64,000 bases of DNA from Nitrospira sp. (GCA_022842445.1 JALHPO010000002.1:124001-188000); one strand, 5' to 3'; positions 18,064-26,368 are shown, counted from the first letter of the stretch. Numbers and translations: made by a program. Notes: generated by a model from the sequence alone, not told the origin.

Positions 18064-18296
18064 CCGCTCCTACGCCTACAGCTGGGATCTGCCTCTATTA
18101 CTCTGCCACTTCTTTACAGACCTGCGCGATAACCCGGTCAAAGCCCATCGTCGACATCCTTCTCAAATAATGTCCGGCGGGCAGGCGCGCAATTCATGAT
18201 GTGATAGACGATGCCTCTAGCTGCTGCACGCAACGGGCATCCCATACATAGCCTCAATTTATGTCCCCATACCAATAATGGTTCTGGACAACGCTT
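18064..18296. other. Convergent intergenic gap after alr
   Basis: The gap lies between alr and the minus-strand glutathionylspermidine-synthase-like gene. I see no clear terminator or gene. It is the left border of the block enclosed by the two alr 3' ends. Confidence 0.4.
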
Positions 18297-19430
18297 TCAG
18301 CCCCTCACAACGAAATGCGGCACAAAGCGGCTCTGATTCCCATGGATCAGACCGCGATCCTCCCGAATTCCCATCCCTGCCGGCTCGTTCCCGACCACCC
18401 AGGATCCGATCACCGGGTGCCATCCCTCGAACCGCGGCAACGGCACGTACTGCTGATAGACCGAGTTCTGCGCATCGTAGGGCCCGGTGGTCGTCAGCAC
18501 CTGATCCCCGTTCACGATCATTATATTGGCGCCTTCGCGTGACCAAAATGGTTTCCTGACATAGGCGGCACAGTCTCCCGGTCCGGAAAAGAAGGCGGGC
18601 AACAGATTCGGGTGGTCCGGATACCACTCCCACAGCAACGCGAGCAGACCTTTGTGGCTGAGCACCTGCTTCCAGGCCGGCTCCAGCACCATCATCGAAG
18701 ACCGGGGCAGCTCCGCCGCAAATGCGTCTTGACACATCCATTCCCAGGGATAGAGCTTGAAGAGAGCTGAGATCGGCTCGTTCCGGTGATCCACAAACCG
18801 TCGCCTCCCCGGCTCCCACCCGATCTGTTCAATCGGCAAGGTCTGCACGCGCCACCCGGCCTGGTTCGCCGTATCGGCCAGATAGATCACCGTCTGCCGA
18901 TCCTCGTCGCTCCCATCCAAACAGGCCAAATGGAGCAGATCGTTCGAGGTTTGCCGACGGATCGCCCGCCACTGCCCGATCAACCGCTCATGCAGGCTAT
19001 TGAATTGATCGGCCTCCGGACAGATATCTCGCAGCCATCCCCATTGACCGACCGCTGCTTCCAGCAACGAGGTGGGTGTATCGGCGTTGTACTCGAGCAA
19101 TTTCGGCGACCCGATCCCGTCATACCAGAAGTCGAACCGCCCATAGAGCGACGGCTCCTGCCGCTCACACGAATCGATGATCCGGGGCCGCCACTGTTCG
19201 GGGATGCGGAGATCGGCAAAACGATCCTCGCGGATGATCCGCTCGACCGCCTCGACACAGAGCCGATGCAGGGAGGCCGTGGCCGATGCAAGACAGTCGA
19301 CCTGCGACTCGCTCAACTCATAGGCGGCATCTTCCCGCCAGTAGCCGCCGTCCAGACTGTGATAGGTGACGCCGACCTGATCGAGTTGCGCCGGCCAATC
19401 GGCGCGCGGCTGCATCGTACGACGATGCAT
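18297..19430 (-). CDS. Glutathionylspermidine synthase-like ATP-grasp protein
   Basis: The 377-residue protein matches the C-terminal amidase-less synthetase family (GSP_synth, like E. coli YgiC/YjfC). Motifs seen are YGRFDFWYDGIGSPKLLEYN with ADTPTSLLEA directly after, LFKLYPWEWM, EPAWKQVLSHKGLLALLWE, and KPFWSREGANI for nucleotide and metal binding. A C-terminal segment reads IGSWVVGNEPAGMGIRED. YgiC/YjfC relatives are ATP-dependent carboxylate-amine ligases of uncertain substrate, so calling it a true glutathionylspermidine synthase would go beyond the evidence. The ATG lies two bases after the stop of the ORF upstream. Confidence 0.88.
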   Translation of the reverse strand: MHRRTMQPRADWPAQLDQVGVTYHSLDGGYWREDAAYELSESQVDCLASATASLHRLCVEAVERIIREDRFADLRIPEQWRPRIIDSCERQEPSLYGRFDFWYDGIGSPKLLEYNADTPTSLLEAAVGQWGWLRDICPEADQFNSLHERLIGQWRAIRRQTSNDLLHLACLDGSDEDRQTVIYLADTANQAGWRVQTLPIEQIGWEPGRRRFVDHRNEPISALFKLYPWEWMCQDAFAAELPRSSMMVLEPAWKQVLSHKGLLALLWEWYPDHPNLLPAFFSGPGDCAAYVRKPFWSREGANIMIVNGDQVLTTTGPYDAQNSVYQQYVPLPRFEGWHPVIGSWVVGNEPAGMGIREDRGLIHGNQSRFVPHFVVRG

Positions 19431-19432
19431 AG

Positions 19433-19927
19433 CTAGGCCCCCTCTTCCGGCTTATAGAATTGGCCGCCGGTCCTGCCGAAGCCACCGCGTTGGCACCCGG
19501 CCGTCAGATCATCGCCTGAACGACCGTCGAATCCCGGCATGGGAGCAGGGATCAACCCCAGTTCGTTCATCTGATCGCCTCGCACAGACGAACCATCCGA
19601 TCCCTGCCATACAGCGATCCACACCATCTCTCCTAAGCCATCCGCCGCCGCGGCCAGACTCACCCGCACCTCGGTTGAATACCGCGGACGAGAAGGCACC
19701 GGGCCGGGCATAGGCCCATCCGGCCATTTCTTTTCCATGGGAACCTTTCGCTCGAAATAGAAGACCCGGGAAGGAACAGGGAAACCGGCTGAGCTCACAG
19801 CCAACCGGACACGCGCACGCAGACATCTTACACGGATTGAGGGCTCGCCGGGTGAGTCAACAGCGGTCACATCATGATGAGGAAAACCCACAGCCAGGAC
19901 AAAGCGTCCGGGCCCGGTCCGCGCCAC
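19433..19927 (-). CDS. Uncertain hypothetical ORF upstream of the GSP-synthase-like gene
   Basis: No family is recognised. The frame ends two bases before the GSP-synthase-like start, which supports translation. The first possible start is GTG 19927 (164 residues). An internal ATG at 19738 has AAAGG upstream and would give 101 residues. The sequence has strand-like stretches (IRVRCLRARVRLAVSS, RVFYFERKV, YSTEVRVSLAAAADGL) and a glycine-rich end. A second minus-strand ORF at 19872-20099 overlaps its start in another frame, so the gene may be frameshifted. Confidence 0.45.
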   Translation of the reverse strand: MARTGPGRFVLAVGFPHHDVTAVDSPGEPSIRVRCLRARVRLAVSSAGFPVPSRVFYFERKVPMEKKWPDGPMPGPVPSRPRYSTEVRVSLAAAADGLGEMVWIAVWQGSDGSSVRGDQMNELGLIPAPMPGFDGRSGDDLTAGCQRGGFGRTGGQFYKPEEGA

Positions 19928-20202
19928 CGCAACATTCCGTGGTTCCCAGCACGTCCCGAAAGATTCCGGCCAGATCGCGGAACGCCTGCCCTCCGTCGCC
20001 GGACGATACCGAACCGTGCTTCGTCGCCAGAGTCATCAAGTGAAGCGCCGCCACCGGCTGTCGATGCTCAAGCGCACAACGCCAGAGCCTTGCGTGCACG
20101 GCTCAAGATCCACCCCCTCCATTCTTTGCGACTTTAATGGCCCATTGCTGCTACCATGTGTCGCACCGCAAAATCTCGCAACCATGACCACAAGGAGCGA
20201 CC

Positions 20203-21018
20203 GTGAACCGAATGACCCTCCTCGCCGCCTCCATCCTGCTGGCACTGACCGGCCTTCTTCCCGCCTCTGTAGCCCAGGCAGAGAACGGCTCTCTCAATAG
20301 CGGCTCCAGCTCGTCGCGGAACGCAGCTATCCAAGAGACCAGCAGCGCCGACGAATCAGCAGCCGGTCGCACACAGACAAACGAGGCTGAAGGGCCGTCC
20401 CCAGAGGCTGCTCATACCAGCAAGACTCTGGAACCCGTGGGCGTTCTGCTGCTCCTGCTATTCCTGGGAGCGGCGACAGTTTTCTACTACCTCAAAATAC
20501 AGCGCCCCTCCCTCCCTGACTTTTCCGGACTCGCCGGGCGCGACCCCGCCATCGATAACCGGTCAGAAACGCCGGCTCGCGCATACAAACGAAACCTGTC
20601 GATTGACCAGGTCACCTCCGAGGATAAAGCCACCTTCCAACAACTGCTGAGCGACGTTCATGCAGCCTGGAGCAGGCGGGACCTGGCCGGATTGCGGCAA
20701 TTCGTAACACCGGGCATGCTGAACTACTTCAGCGCCACCCTGGCCGATCACACCAAACAGGACATCCACAACCATGTGGAAGATGTGATCTTGCTCCAGG
20801 CCGAAATCCTGGAAGCCTGGATGGAAGGCACCGCGTACTACGTGTCCGCAGGGCTTCGCTGGAGCGCCCGTGACTACAACCTGTCCCTGACCAAGCAGCG
20901 CGGAGAGCCAGGGTATGTCGTCACAGGCAGCGAAGAGACGCCAACTGAGTCGCGCGAAATTTGGACCTTCGTACGCGATCAAGATGGCAAATGGCTGCTC
21001 TCAGCGATTCAGCAGTAA
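20203..21018 (+). CDS. Exported/membrane protein with C-terminal Tim44-like domain
   Basis: GTG 20203 follows AAGGAGCGACC. The 271-residue protein has a signal peptide (to about residue 26), a low-complexity serine-rich stretch, one membrane helix (about residues 80-100, PVGVLLLLLFLGAATVFYYL) and from about 145 a Tim44/MRP-L45 fold: FQQLLSDVHAAWSRRDLAGL, RQFVTPGMLNYFSATLADH, EAWMEGTAYYVSAGLRWSARD, ESREIWTFVRDQDGKWLLSAI. Bacterial members are little studied; a role in membrane protein or envelope handling is inferred only from the fold. Confidence 0.85.
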   Translation: MNRMTLLAASILLALTGLLPASVAQAENGSLNSGSSSSRNAAIQETSSADESAAGRTQTNEAEGPSPEAAHTSKTLEPVGVLLLLLFLGAATVFYYLKIQRPSLPDFSGLAGRDPAIDNRSETPARAYKRNLSIDQVTSEDKATFQQLLSDVHAAWSRRDLAGLRQFVTPGMLNYFSATLADHTKQDIHNHVEDVILLQAEILEAWMEGTAYYVSAGLRWSARDYNLSLTKQRGEPGYVVTGSEETPTESREIWTFVRDQDGKWLLSAIQQ

Positions 21019-21190
21019 GAAAAGCGGAACGGGCGGGATGAGACGTGCAACATAAACGATGAAACGAGGCGAGAGAGTGCTGTCTGGTCAACCGATCGCC
21101 CCCTGCAGAGATACCAGAGAGCATTCATCACTGTATGAATAGGCTCAGAGCCGCTGCAGTGACCGGCCACTTAATTAGAATAAAGTTATG

Positions 21191-21327
21191 GAAGAAGCCG
21201 TCATCATCGACGTCATTGTGACTCGCCGATCACCGCCGACGACATCGCCAAGTGGACCGGCACGATCGCGCGTGAAGTTCTCTGCACCATAGGTCCGCGC
21301 GTGCCGCGTCTATATCACGAAGGCTGA
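21191..21327 (+). pseudogene. Remnant of a second alr 3' end
   Basis: Bases 21228-21327 match the last 100 bases of alr (17964-18063) at 85 of 100 positions by hand count, ending at a stop codon. Translated, 30 of 32 residues are the same (ITADDIAKWTGTIA against ITADDIARWTGTIA, then REVLCTIGPRVPRLYHEG). Most changes are synonymous. A further short match (GAAGCCGTCATCATCG) lies upstream, but the two parts are in different frames and no start is present. It has the same orientation as alr. Confidence 0.9.
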
Positions 21328-21354
21328 GGTGCCCTCGTCCTCGTGCCCGTGCTC

Positions 21355-21936
21355 TCACTGGCCTTCCGGTTTCCACTCACTCGCCAATTTCTTGGCCTTG
21401 TTAATTTGAGCCTCCGTCATCCCTTTGGCCAGGATATCACGCAGCATGGGCGCGGACTTATCTCCGTTCGTCGCAGCAAGACTGATCCACATATACGCTT
21501 TGACCTTATCTTTCGGCACTCCTTCCCCGTCATCGTACATTATCCCGAGTTTCGTTTGAGCAAGCGCATTATTTTGGTTTGCCCCTAGACGGAACCAACG
21601 CAGGGCTTGCTGATAGTCCTTCGGACCGCCTTCTCCATTAAAATACAAAGTGCCCAGGCTGAACTGCGCCTTGGCCTGTCCCTGCGCCGCAGCTTTGGCA
21701 TACCACTTCCTGGCTTGTGCATCGTCCTGCGGCACCCCTCGGCCCTTGTGATACAGCAGCCCCACGTGATACTGCGCCTGGGCATCGCCCTGCTCCGCCA
21801 GCGGCTGCCACTCACGCATAGCAGTGGCATAGTCTTCAGCATCATAGGCCGTCATGCCGGCCTGAAAATCGGCCCATGCCGGCACGGCGAGCCAGAAGAC
21901 CGACAACACAAGGGTACTCGTCAAGCGGAAAGACAT
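21355..21936 (-). CDS. Exported Sel1-repeat protein
   Basis: The ATG at 21936 follows GCGAGGAGCC and opens a signal peptide (MSFRLTSTLVLSVFWLAVPAWA). Of the 193 residues, about 30-165 form four Sel1/TPR-like repeats: YDAEDYATAMREWQPLAEQGD, AQAQYHVGLLYHKGRGVPQDD, AKAQFSLGTLYFNGEGGPKDY and ALAQTKLGIMYDDGEGVPKDK. A helical tail (MTEAQINKAKKLASEWK) resembles that of the Sel1 protein at 8556. Likely a periplasmic protein-binding scaffold; partner unknown. Confidence 0.9.
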   Translation of the reverse strand: MSFRLTSTLVLSVFWLAVPAWADFQAGMTAYDAEDYATAMREWQPLAEQGDAQAQYHVGLLYHKGRGVPQDDAQARKWYAKAAAQGQAKAQFSLGTLYFNGEGGPKDYQQALRWFRLGANQNNALAQTKLGIMYDDGEGVPKDKVKAYMWISLAATNGDKSAPMLRDILAKGMTEAQINKAKKLASEWKPEGQ

Positions 21937-22019
21937 AGGCTCCTCGCAAAAATGGCGCATTTTAAAAGAATCGCGATGGGAGGTGCAAGGTCAACCACAA
22001 GGCAGTCATTTGTGTCAGT

Positions 22020-22409
22020 CTATCTGCTCCGGTACTTCTCAGACAGGTGTGTGACCGCTTGTTCAGCATGTTTCGTCGCCACGTCCGCATGACCTGCTTT
22101 CCCATGCTCGATGGCCTGTTTGAGTTCCCTGATCCCTGCGTCTACATGCGGAGCCTCGCCGGCCTTCAGAGCAGACTGTAGCGCCGCTTCTGCGCTGGTC
22201 AGAAGTGCACTCACATGACCCTGTCGGCCATGGTCCACCGCCTCCGTGGCAAGCGTGACGGCCTCCTGGCGGTGCTGCTCCTCAGCACGTATCACATCAC
22301 GCCTGGCCCCGCCTTCGCCAAATACCGGTTGCAACGGCAGCACCGTGGCGGTGACGAGGACGAGCATGGAAGCAAGTGCGACAGTTCGTGGCATGGTATC
22401 TCGTGTCAT
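22020..22409 (-). CDS. SmbP-like small metal-binding protein
   Basis: The 129-residue exported protein has a signal peptide ending near VFG and a helical mature part with regularly spaced histidines: EAVDHGRQGHVSALLTSAEA, AIEHGKAGHADVATKHAEQ, AVTHLSEKY. This HG..GH pattern matches SmbP, a copper-binding periplasmic protein first described in Nitrosomonas. A role in metal storage or detoxification in the periplasm is inferred. GGGAG lies seven bases before the ATG. The 290 bases upstream hold no gene I can support. Confidence 0.85.
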   Translation of the reverse strand: MTRDTMPRTVALASMLVLVTATVLPLQPVFGEGGARRDVIRAEEQHRQEAVTLATEAVDHGRQGHVSALLTSAEAALQSALKAGEAPHVDAGIRELKQAIEHGKAGHADVATKHAEQAVTHLSEKYRSR

Positions 22410-22702
22410 CGGAATTCTCCCTTCTTAAACAAAGTGACCCGACCTCCCTAGACACTCTGTTCCAACGTGTGGACGACTCGATGGCCCGTCCGTCTTTTTT
22501 CCGTGGTATTGTACCATGTGTGATCCCAGAGCCTCCCCAGGAAGAGACGATACCGGGACATTCTACTTTTTCCAAGTGGCTTGATCTAGGACTCTGAATG
22601 GTGGGACGAGGATGCGCAAGGCGTCGGACAGGCGCGCACCCGAGAATTTAGAATGCCCTGTTTTTCGCCCTCAGTTGCTGACACCTTTTTCAGACCATCC
22701 CC
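22410..22702. other. Intergenic gap without a recognisable feature
   Basis: The gap separates the SmbP-like gene from the small lipoprotein gene, both on the minus strand. It contains short T-rich runs but no hairpin followed by T that I can support as a terminator. Confidence 0.4.
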
Positions 22703-23128
22703 TTACTGTCTCGCACCGAACAGCTCATCAACGAGAGGCTGCAATTTGCTTCCCGTTGTTCCAAACTTGTCTAACCGGCCCCCACCCCACCTCGCATCAT
22801 AGATAGCCTCACCAATCAAATTGACCTTTTCATAGACCCGCAATTCCGCATAGGTTAAGTACATGGCCATATCCCAATTCCAGTTAGCCGTGTATTCCAA
22901 ATGATGCACACAATCATCAGGCAGCTCACGGTCAAACGTCCTTGCCTTGATTCCATGACTGCGAATCTGTATTTCCAACTCCGGAAGAAACCCTTCCATC
23001 AAGACCCGAGGGTTCGTCTTGATACAGAGATCAGAGACTTTTCCATTCCCGACTGGCTTCACCGACGTCTTAATGGAACATCCTGTTAACGCCATCAGAA
23101 GAAGACAAGCCAGAACCATTATTTTCAT
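22703..23128 (-). CDS. Small lipoprotein, possibly the Sbal_3080 family
   Basis: AAGGAGG precedes the ATG. The 141-residue product has a short signal with lipobox (LLMALTGCS). The mature part shows KPVGNGKVSDLCIKTNPRV and an outer-membrane-lipoprotein-like beta pattern (HHLEYTANWNWDMAMYLTYAE, LRVYEKVNLIGEAIYDAR), ending in a stretch for a C-terminal helix. The arrangement resembles lipoproteins named Sbal_3080 family, whose function is unknown; this assignment is from memory. Confidence 0.75.
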   Translation of the reverse strand: MKIMVLACLLLMALTGCSIKTSVKPVGNGKVSDLCIKTNPRVLMEGFLPELEIQIRSHGIKARTFDRELPDDCVHHLEYTANWNWDMAMYLTYAELRVYEKVNLIGEAIYDARWGGGRLDKFGTTGSKLQPLVDELFGARQ

Positions 23129-23182
23129 AACCGACCTCCTTATGTGACTCCGGCTCCCTGTTTGACAGAATGTTCGACCGTC

Positions 23183-24046
23183 TCATAGTTGTTTTCTGAT
23201 TTCTTTCCACTCCTTCGCCGTCTTCGCCTTGCGCGGAATCTCACTTTTGGGCGGCTCAGGGAGGATCACCGCATCGATGCGCCGCTGAAGGAATGCCTCG
23301 GCAAATACCTTTGTTCGGCCAATCCCGACTTTGATCGCATTCCAGCCTGACGCACGGAGCTCATCGATCTTCTTTCCCAAAGCCTCGTTGCCTGGAGGGA
23401 GCACTAGTATGTACCCGGATGGAAAGTGATGGGCCTTCAACCATGCTCGCACCTGTGCGCTTGCTTGAAACCCCTCCGACCCGATCGATGGCACGAGATA
23501 GATGACCTTGTAATAGAACTGGCTGAGTTTCCCGATCTCTGCTGCCGCATCGGGCATCGGCTTTTGCTCCGGATTGTTCTGGGGCCCGGAGCCTGGAATT
23601 GAAGCCTCGACGTGGACTGTCTCAATCAAGGAGGCTATGTCGATGGCCAGGATCGGATTGCGCCGCTCCCATACGAGCAGATTCGCCTCTCCTGTCGCCG
23701 GCAAGACTCGTGTACTGGCGCCGAGTCGAACCTGAATCGGCAGGGCCCCCACCGTCTTCGTGCTGTAGGTAAACGACGCCCGACCGTCTGCGCCGGTCGT
23801 CGCCGTCGCGGCAACCTTTCCATCGACGACTAACTCCAGCGGCTCCCCGCCCAGGCCCGCATTTCTCACCGCACCCGTCGTGCCGATTTTCGCTTCAATG
23901 GTTGCCGGCTGACCTGATACCGTGAGCGCGTCTTTGACCTGAATCGTGGCGGCAATCTTCTCCGCCGCGTCACAGGGGCGTGCCGATACGAATATGATGA
24001 GGAGAATGGAACAGAAGGCTGAGATGCTGCGGGAGCGAGTGGTCAT
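23183..24046 (-). CDS. Exported protein: Ig-like domain plus LNS2/HAD-like domain
   Basis: A signal peptide (FCSILLIIFVSARPCDA) is followed by an Ig-like beta-sandwich (about residues 30-130: VSGQPATIEAKIGTTGAV, then VDGKVAATATTGADGRASF). The second half resembles the HAD-type domain of lipin/LNS2 and APP1 proteins: VIYLVPSIGSEGFQASAQVRAW, then KAHHFPSGYILVLPPG. I see no DxDxT nucleophile motif (the corresponding place reads LAIDIASLIE), so enzymatic activity is doubtful. An in-frame GTG at 24061 is the alternative start. Confidence 0.7.
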   Translation of the reverse strand: MTTRSRSISAFCSILLIIFVSARPCDAAEKIAATIQVKDALTVSGQPATIEAKIGTTGAVRNAGLGGEPLELVVDGKVAATATTGADGRASFTYSTKTVGALPIQVRLGASTRVLPATGEANLLVWERRNPILAIDIASLIETVHVEASIPGSGPQNNPEQKPMPDAAAEIGKLSQFYYKVIYLVPSIGSEGFQASAQVRAWLKAHHFPSGYILVLPPGNEALGKKIDELRASGWNAIKVGIGRTKVFAEAFLQRRIDAVILPEPPKSEIPRKAKTAKEWKEIRKQL

Positions 24047-24081
24047 GGGCCTCACGGCCACATTAAAGCATATCTCGCGGG

Positions 24082-24274
24082 GAAAAGAGCTTATAGCTGA
24101 TGGCGTATGGCACGTGATCGAAGGAGAAAAGAGCTGATAGCATATGGTTTATTGCTCGAGAGCGGATGAGAATGGCACACCATCGGCGGCTCATTTTCCT
24201 GTCCCGTGCCACAGGCCATTAGCCATAAGCTCCCAGTCTTTTCGTGCTATACGCCATAAGCCATACGCTCTTCT
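24082..24274. repeat. Intergenic GAGCTTATGGC-type repeats
   Basis: Related short units occur several times in both orientations: GAGCTTATAGCTGATGGCG near 24087, GAGCTGATAGCATATGG near 24131, and, inverted, CCATTAGCCATAAGCTC near 24217 and CTATACGCCATAAGCCATAC near 24247. The pattern suggests a dispersed palindromic (REP-like) family filling the gap between two genes. Confidence 0.6.
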
Positions 24275-24290
24275 TCACGCACGATGCGAG

Positions 24291-24758
24291 CTAGGCCTTC
24301 AACGCCGTCAACACCTCGTCGGCATGCCCGTCGACCTTCACCTTGCGGAAAATCGCTTTGACCTTCCCGTCCGCATCGATGATAAACGTGCTGCGCTCGA
24401 TGCCCCAATACTTCCGGCCGTACATGCTTTTCTCTTTATACACGCCATAGGCCTTGGAGATGGCTGCATCCTCGTCGCTTAAGAGCGGAAACGGCAGTCC
24501 GAACTTCTTGATAAACTTCTGGTGCGATTCCTTCCCGTCGAGACTCACCCCCACGATCGTGCCGCCTGCCCGCAAAATCTGCGATTCGACGTCACGAAAG
24601 TCGCAGGACTCCTTGGTGCAACCCGGCGTATCGTCTTTCGGATAGAAATACAGCACGACCTGCTTACCCTTGAAACTCTTCAGGGTCACCGTTTTGCCAT
24701 GCTGGTCCGGAATGGACAGTTCAGGTGCTGCTTGACCCACTGCAATGTCTTTAGACAT
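24291..24758 (-). CDS. bcp: Thioredoxin-dependent thiol peroxidase (Bcp/PrxQ)
   Basis: The 155-residue peroxiredoxin has the peroxidatic cysteine in DDTPGCTKESCDFRD, with a second cysteine five residues on as in the alpha-2 type PrxQ. The fold continues with GVSLDGKESHQKFIKKFGLPF and ERSTFIIDADGKV. It reduces peroxides with electrons from thioredoxin in the cytoplasm. The genes upstream (TPR lipoprotein, DUF507 pair) run in the same direction with short gaps. Confidence 0.95.
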   Translation of the reverse strand: MSKDIAVGQAAPELSIPDQHGKTVTLKSFKGKQVVLYFYPKDDTPGCTKESCDFRDVESQILRAGGTIVGVSLDGKESHQKFIKKFGLPFPLLSDEDAAISKAYGVYKEKSMYGRKYWGIERSTFIIDADGKVKAIFRKVKVDGHADEVLTALKA

Positions 24759-24768
24759 GTGTCATTCC

Positions 24769-25230
24769 TTACTTTTGTCGCGGCATATTGCCGAAGGTGG
24801 GCCGTTCTGTTCCATAGGGACGGTCTTTCGTACGCTTCCTCGTATCAGGATCGCCGTACGGTGCCAACGCGGGAGAATCCCAAATGATCTGGTCGCCGGG
24901 AGCCAGATTCGCCGCTTCGAGAAAATGCTGCCGCGCTACTTCCGCATTGCCGAGCGCGTTCAGCGCCAGCGCAAAATTGTAATGGGCCTGACCGGACTGA
25001 GGCACGACCGCGACTGCCTGCTCAAAGTATTTCTTGGCATCCTCGAACTGTTTCGCCTGATAGGCTTGCGTCCCCTGCTCTGTCAATACCATCGCCTGGG
25101 GCTTTGCATCGGTTTCCGTCAGCGATAGCGGGACCAGCGGTTTACGTTTCGAGGAACAGGCAGTCGTTCCGACAAGCACCAGAATCATGCCGAGGATCAT
25201 GAGTTGTCTTATCTGCATTCCCATCCCCAT
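24769..25230 (-). CDS. TPR-containing lipoprotein
   Basis: The 153-residue product has a lipobox (LVLVGTTACSS) near residue 25 and two TPR motifs (GTQAYQAKQFEDAKKYFEQA, then GQAHYNFALALNALGNAEVA). The C-terminus is proline- and arginine-rich with no family I know. GAGGA lies seven bases before the ATG at 25230. It probably acts as an envelope scaffold; partner unknown. Confidence 0.83.
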   Translation of the reverse strand: MGMGMQIRQLMILGMILVLVGTTACSSKRKPLVPLSLTETDAKPQAMVLTEQGTQAYQAKQFEDAKKYFEQAVAVVPQSGQAHYNFALALNALGNAEVARQHFLEAANLAPGDQIIWDSPALAPYGDPDTRKRTKDRPYGTERPTFGNMPRQK

Positions 25231-25240
25231 CGCCTGTTCC

Positions 25241-25513
25241 TCACTTCACCTGCTTTCGTGTTTCTTCCTCGAATGTCTTGCGGTAGAGCACGTCCCACTC
25301 CGTACTTCCTTCAACGATGCCGCGGGAATAGGTGGCCAATTTGGCTCGAACCTTTCGATCGATCTCGCCTTCCTGGGCCAATTCCTCGGCCAGCACGCGC
25401 TTCACCGCTTTCAACACCCGCTCCTCGTCCCCCGTCACCTTCACGCCCGCATGGCGCTTGACCTCATTCGCAATGACGTGGGAGAGATGGCTGATCTTGT
25501 CTTCGCTCAACAT
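25241..25513 (-). CDS. DUF507 family protein 1
   Basis: The 90-residue protein matches DUF507: ISHLSHVIANEVKRHAGV, ERVLKAVKRVLAEELAQEGEIDRK in the middle, then YSRGIVEGSTEWDVLYRK. The family is small, helical and of unknown function. A second, more diverged DUF507 gene lies upstream in the same direction, separated by a repeat-containing gap. Confidence 0.85.
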   Translation of the reverse strand: MLSEDKISHLSHVIANEVKRHAGVKVTGDEERVLKAVKRVLAEELAQEGEIDRKVRAKLATYSRGIVEGSTEWDVLYRKTFEEETRKQVK

Positions 25514-25522
25514 ATCACACCA

Positions 25523-25557
25523 GTAAGGGGTAAGGCGTGAGGGGTGAGGCGCGTGAG
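25523..25557. repeat. GGGGTAAGG/GGGGTGAGG short repeat
   Basis: Two or three imperfect copies of a G-rich unit (GTAAGGGGTAAGGCGTGA, GGGGTGAGGCGCGTGA) lie between the two DUF507 genes. A matching run in the other orientation occurs at 53303-53336. Confidence 0.55.
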
Positions 25558-25593
25558 AGTTGCCACAGCGCGATACGGTGACTCCTCACATTT

Positions 25594-25875
25594 TCACAAG
25601 ATGAGGCCCCGTTCACGGACCAGTTTCTGCTTCACCATCTGGAACATCTTCTGGTAATCGACCTGGCCCTGTTCGATCTGTTTTTCATAGACGGTGAGCA
25701 TCTCCCGCACTTCCGCATTCACACGATCCTCCAGGGACAGATCCTCCGTCATGACACGGTTCAGCGCCTCGATGAACGCCTTCCGGTCGCCGACCAGAGT
25801 GATGTGCCCCTCCTGCTCAAGACGTCCCACCACACTTTCAGCCATATGCCGTACACGTTCTTTCGACAAACGCAC
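25594..25875 (-). CDS. DUF507 family protein 2
   Basis: The 93-residue product (GTG start, AGGGGTAGG upstream) keeps the DUF507 layout: RVRHMAESVVGRLEQEGHI, AFIEALNRVMTEDLSLEDRVN, YEKQIEQGQVDYQKMFQMV. It starts five bases after the cyclophilin-like gene, so the two are coupled. The tandem pair implies a heterodimer or subfunctionalised paralogues. Confidence 0.85.
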   Translation of the reverse strand: MRLSKERVRHMAESVVGRLEQEGHITLVGDRKAFIEALNRVMTEDLSLEDRVNAEVREMLTVYEKQIEQGQVDYQKMFQMVKQKLVRERGLIL

Positions 25876-25880
25876 GATAC

Positions 25881-26264
25881 CTACCCCTGCTCAACCGTGA
25901 TCGTAGCGGCCTCCATGACCCGGCGCAGTTGCGTCGCATCCCCCACGATCCGTCCAACCACATTGACTCGATCTGCCGGAACCGGATCGCTTCCCATGCT
26001 CATCGGCGTTCTTCCGAAAAAGATCGCCAACACCTGACCGGCTCCCCAGTACGCAATATCGCCGACTTGCACTTTATTCGTCGCGGTTTCCCGATAATCG
26101 GTGACGCCGGAAATCTTGAAGTAGAACTCTTCTCCCCAGGCATTGATCGGCGCCTGAACCGGAAGCGCCGCATACACCGCCGCCGCCGTTTTCGTCCCCT
26201 TTAGTTCCGCTTCGAGTCGAACTCCCCCGACCGTGATACGAATACGTTTCGGCAACTGGGTCAT
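25881..26264 (-). CDS. Cyclophilin-like fold protein (TM1367/DUF369 type)
   Basis: The 127-residue protein reads IRITVGGVRLEAELKGTKTA, AAVYAALPVQAPINAWGEEFYF, VQVGDIAYWGAGQVLAIFFGRTP in order, typical of the small cyclophilin-like family. These lack proven isomerase activity. It is the first gene of a minus-strand run (cyclophilin-like, DUF507, DUF507, TPR lipoprotein, bcp) and is divergent from the exonuclease gene. Confidence 0.83.
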   Translation of the reverse strand: MTQLPKRIRITVGGVRLEAELKGTKTAAAVYAALPVQAPINAWGEEFYFKISGVTDYRETATNKVQVGDIAYWGAGQVLAIFFGRTPMSMGSDPVPADRVNVVGRIVGDATQLRRVMEAATITVEQG

Positions 26265-26368
26265 GATATTGATACAAATCGTGAACCGAACATCGCGCCC
26301 ACAGGCAGCTGATACACGTGCGAACTCTAGCTTGTCTCCTGCGCGAAATCAAGGCTACAATCCCCGCG

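Noticed and set aside
18786-19436. Plus-strand frame of 216 residues
   Set aside because: It is antisense to the GSP-synthase-like gene and has no recognisable motif.
18064-21190. Mobile element with its own integrase between the alr ends
   Set aside because: No integrase, transposase or terminal repeats other than the alr ends were seen.
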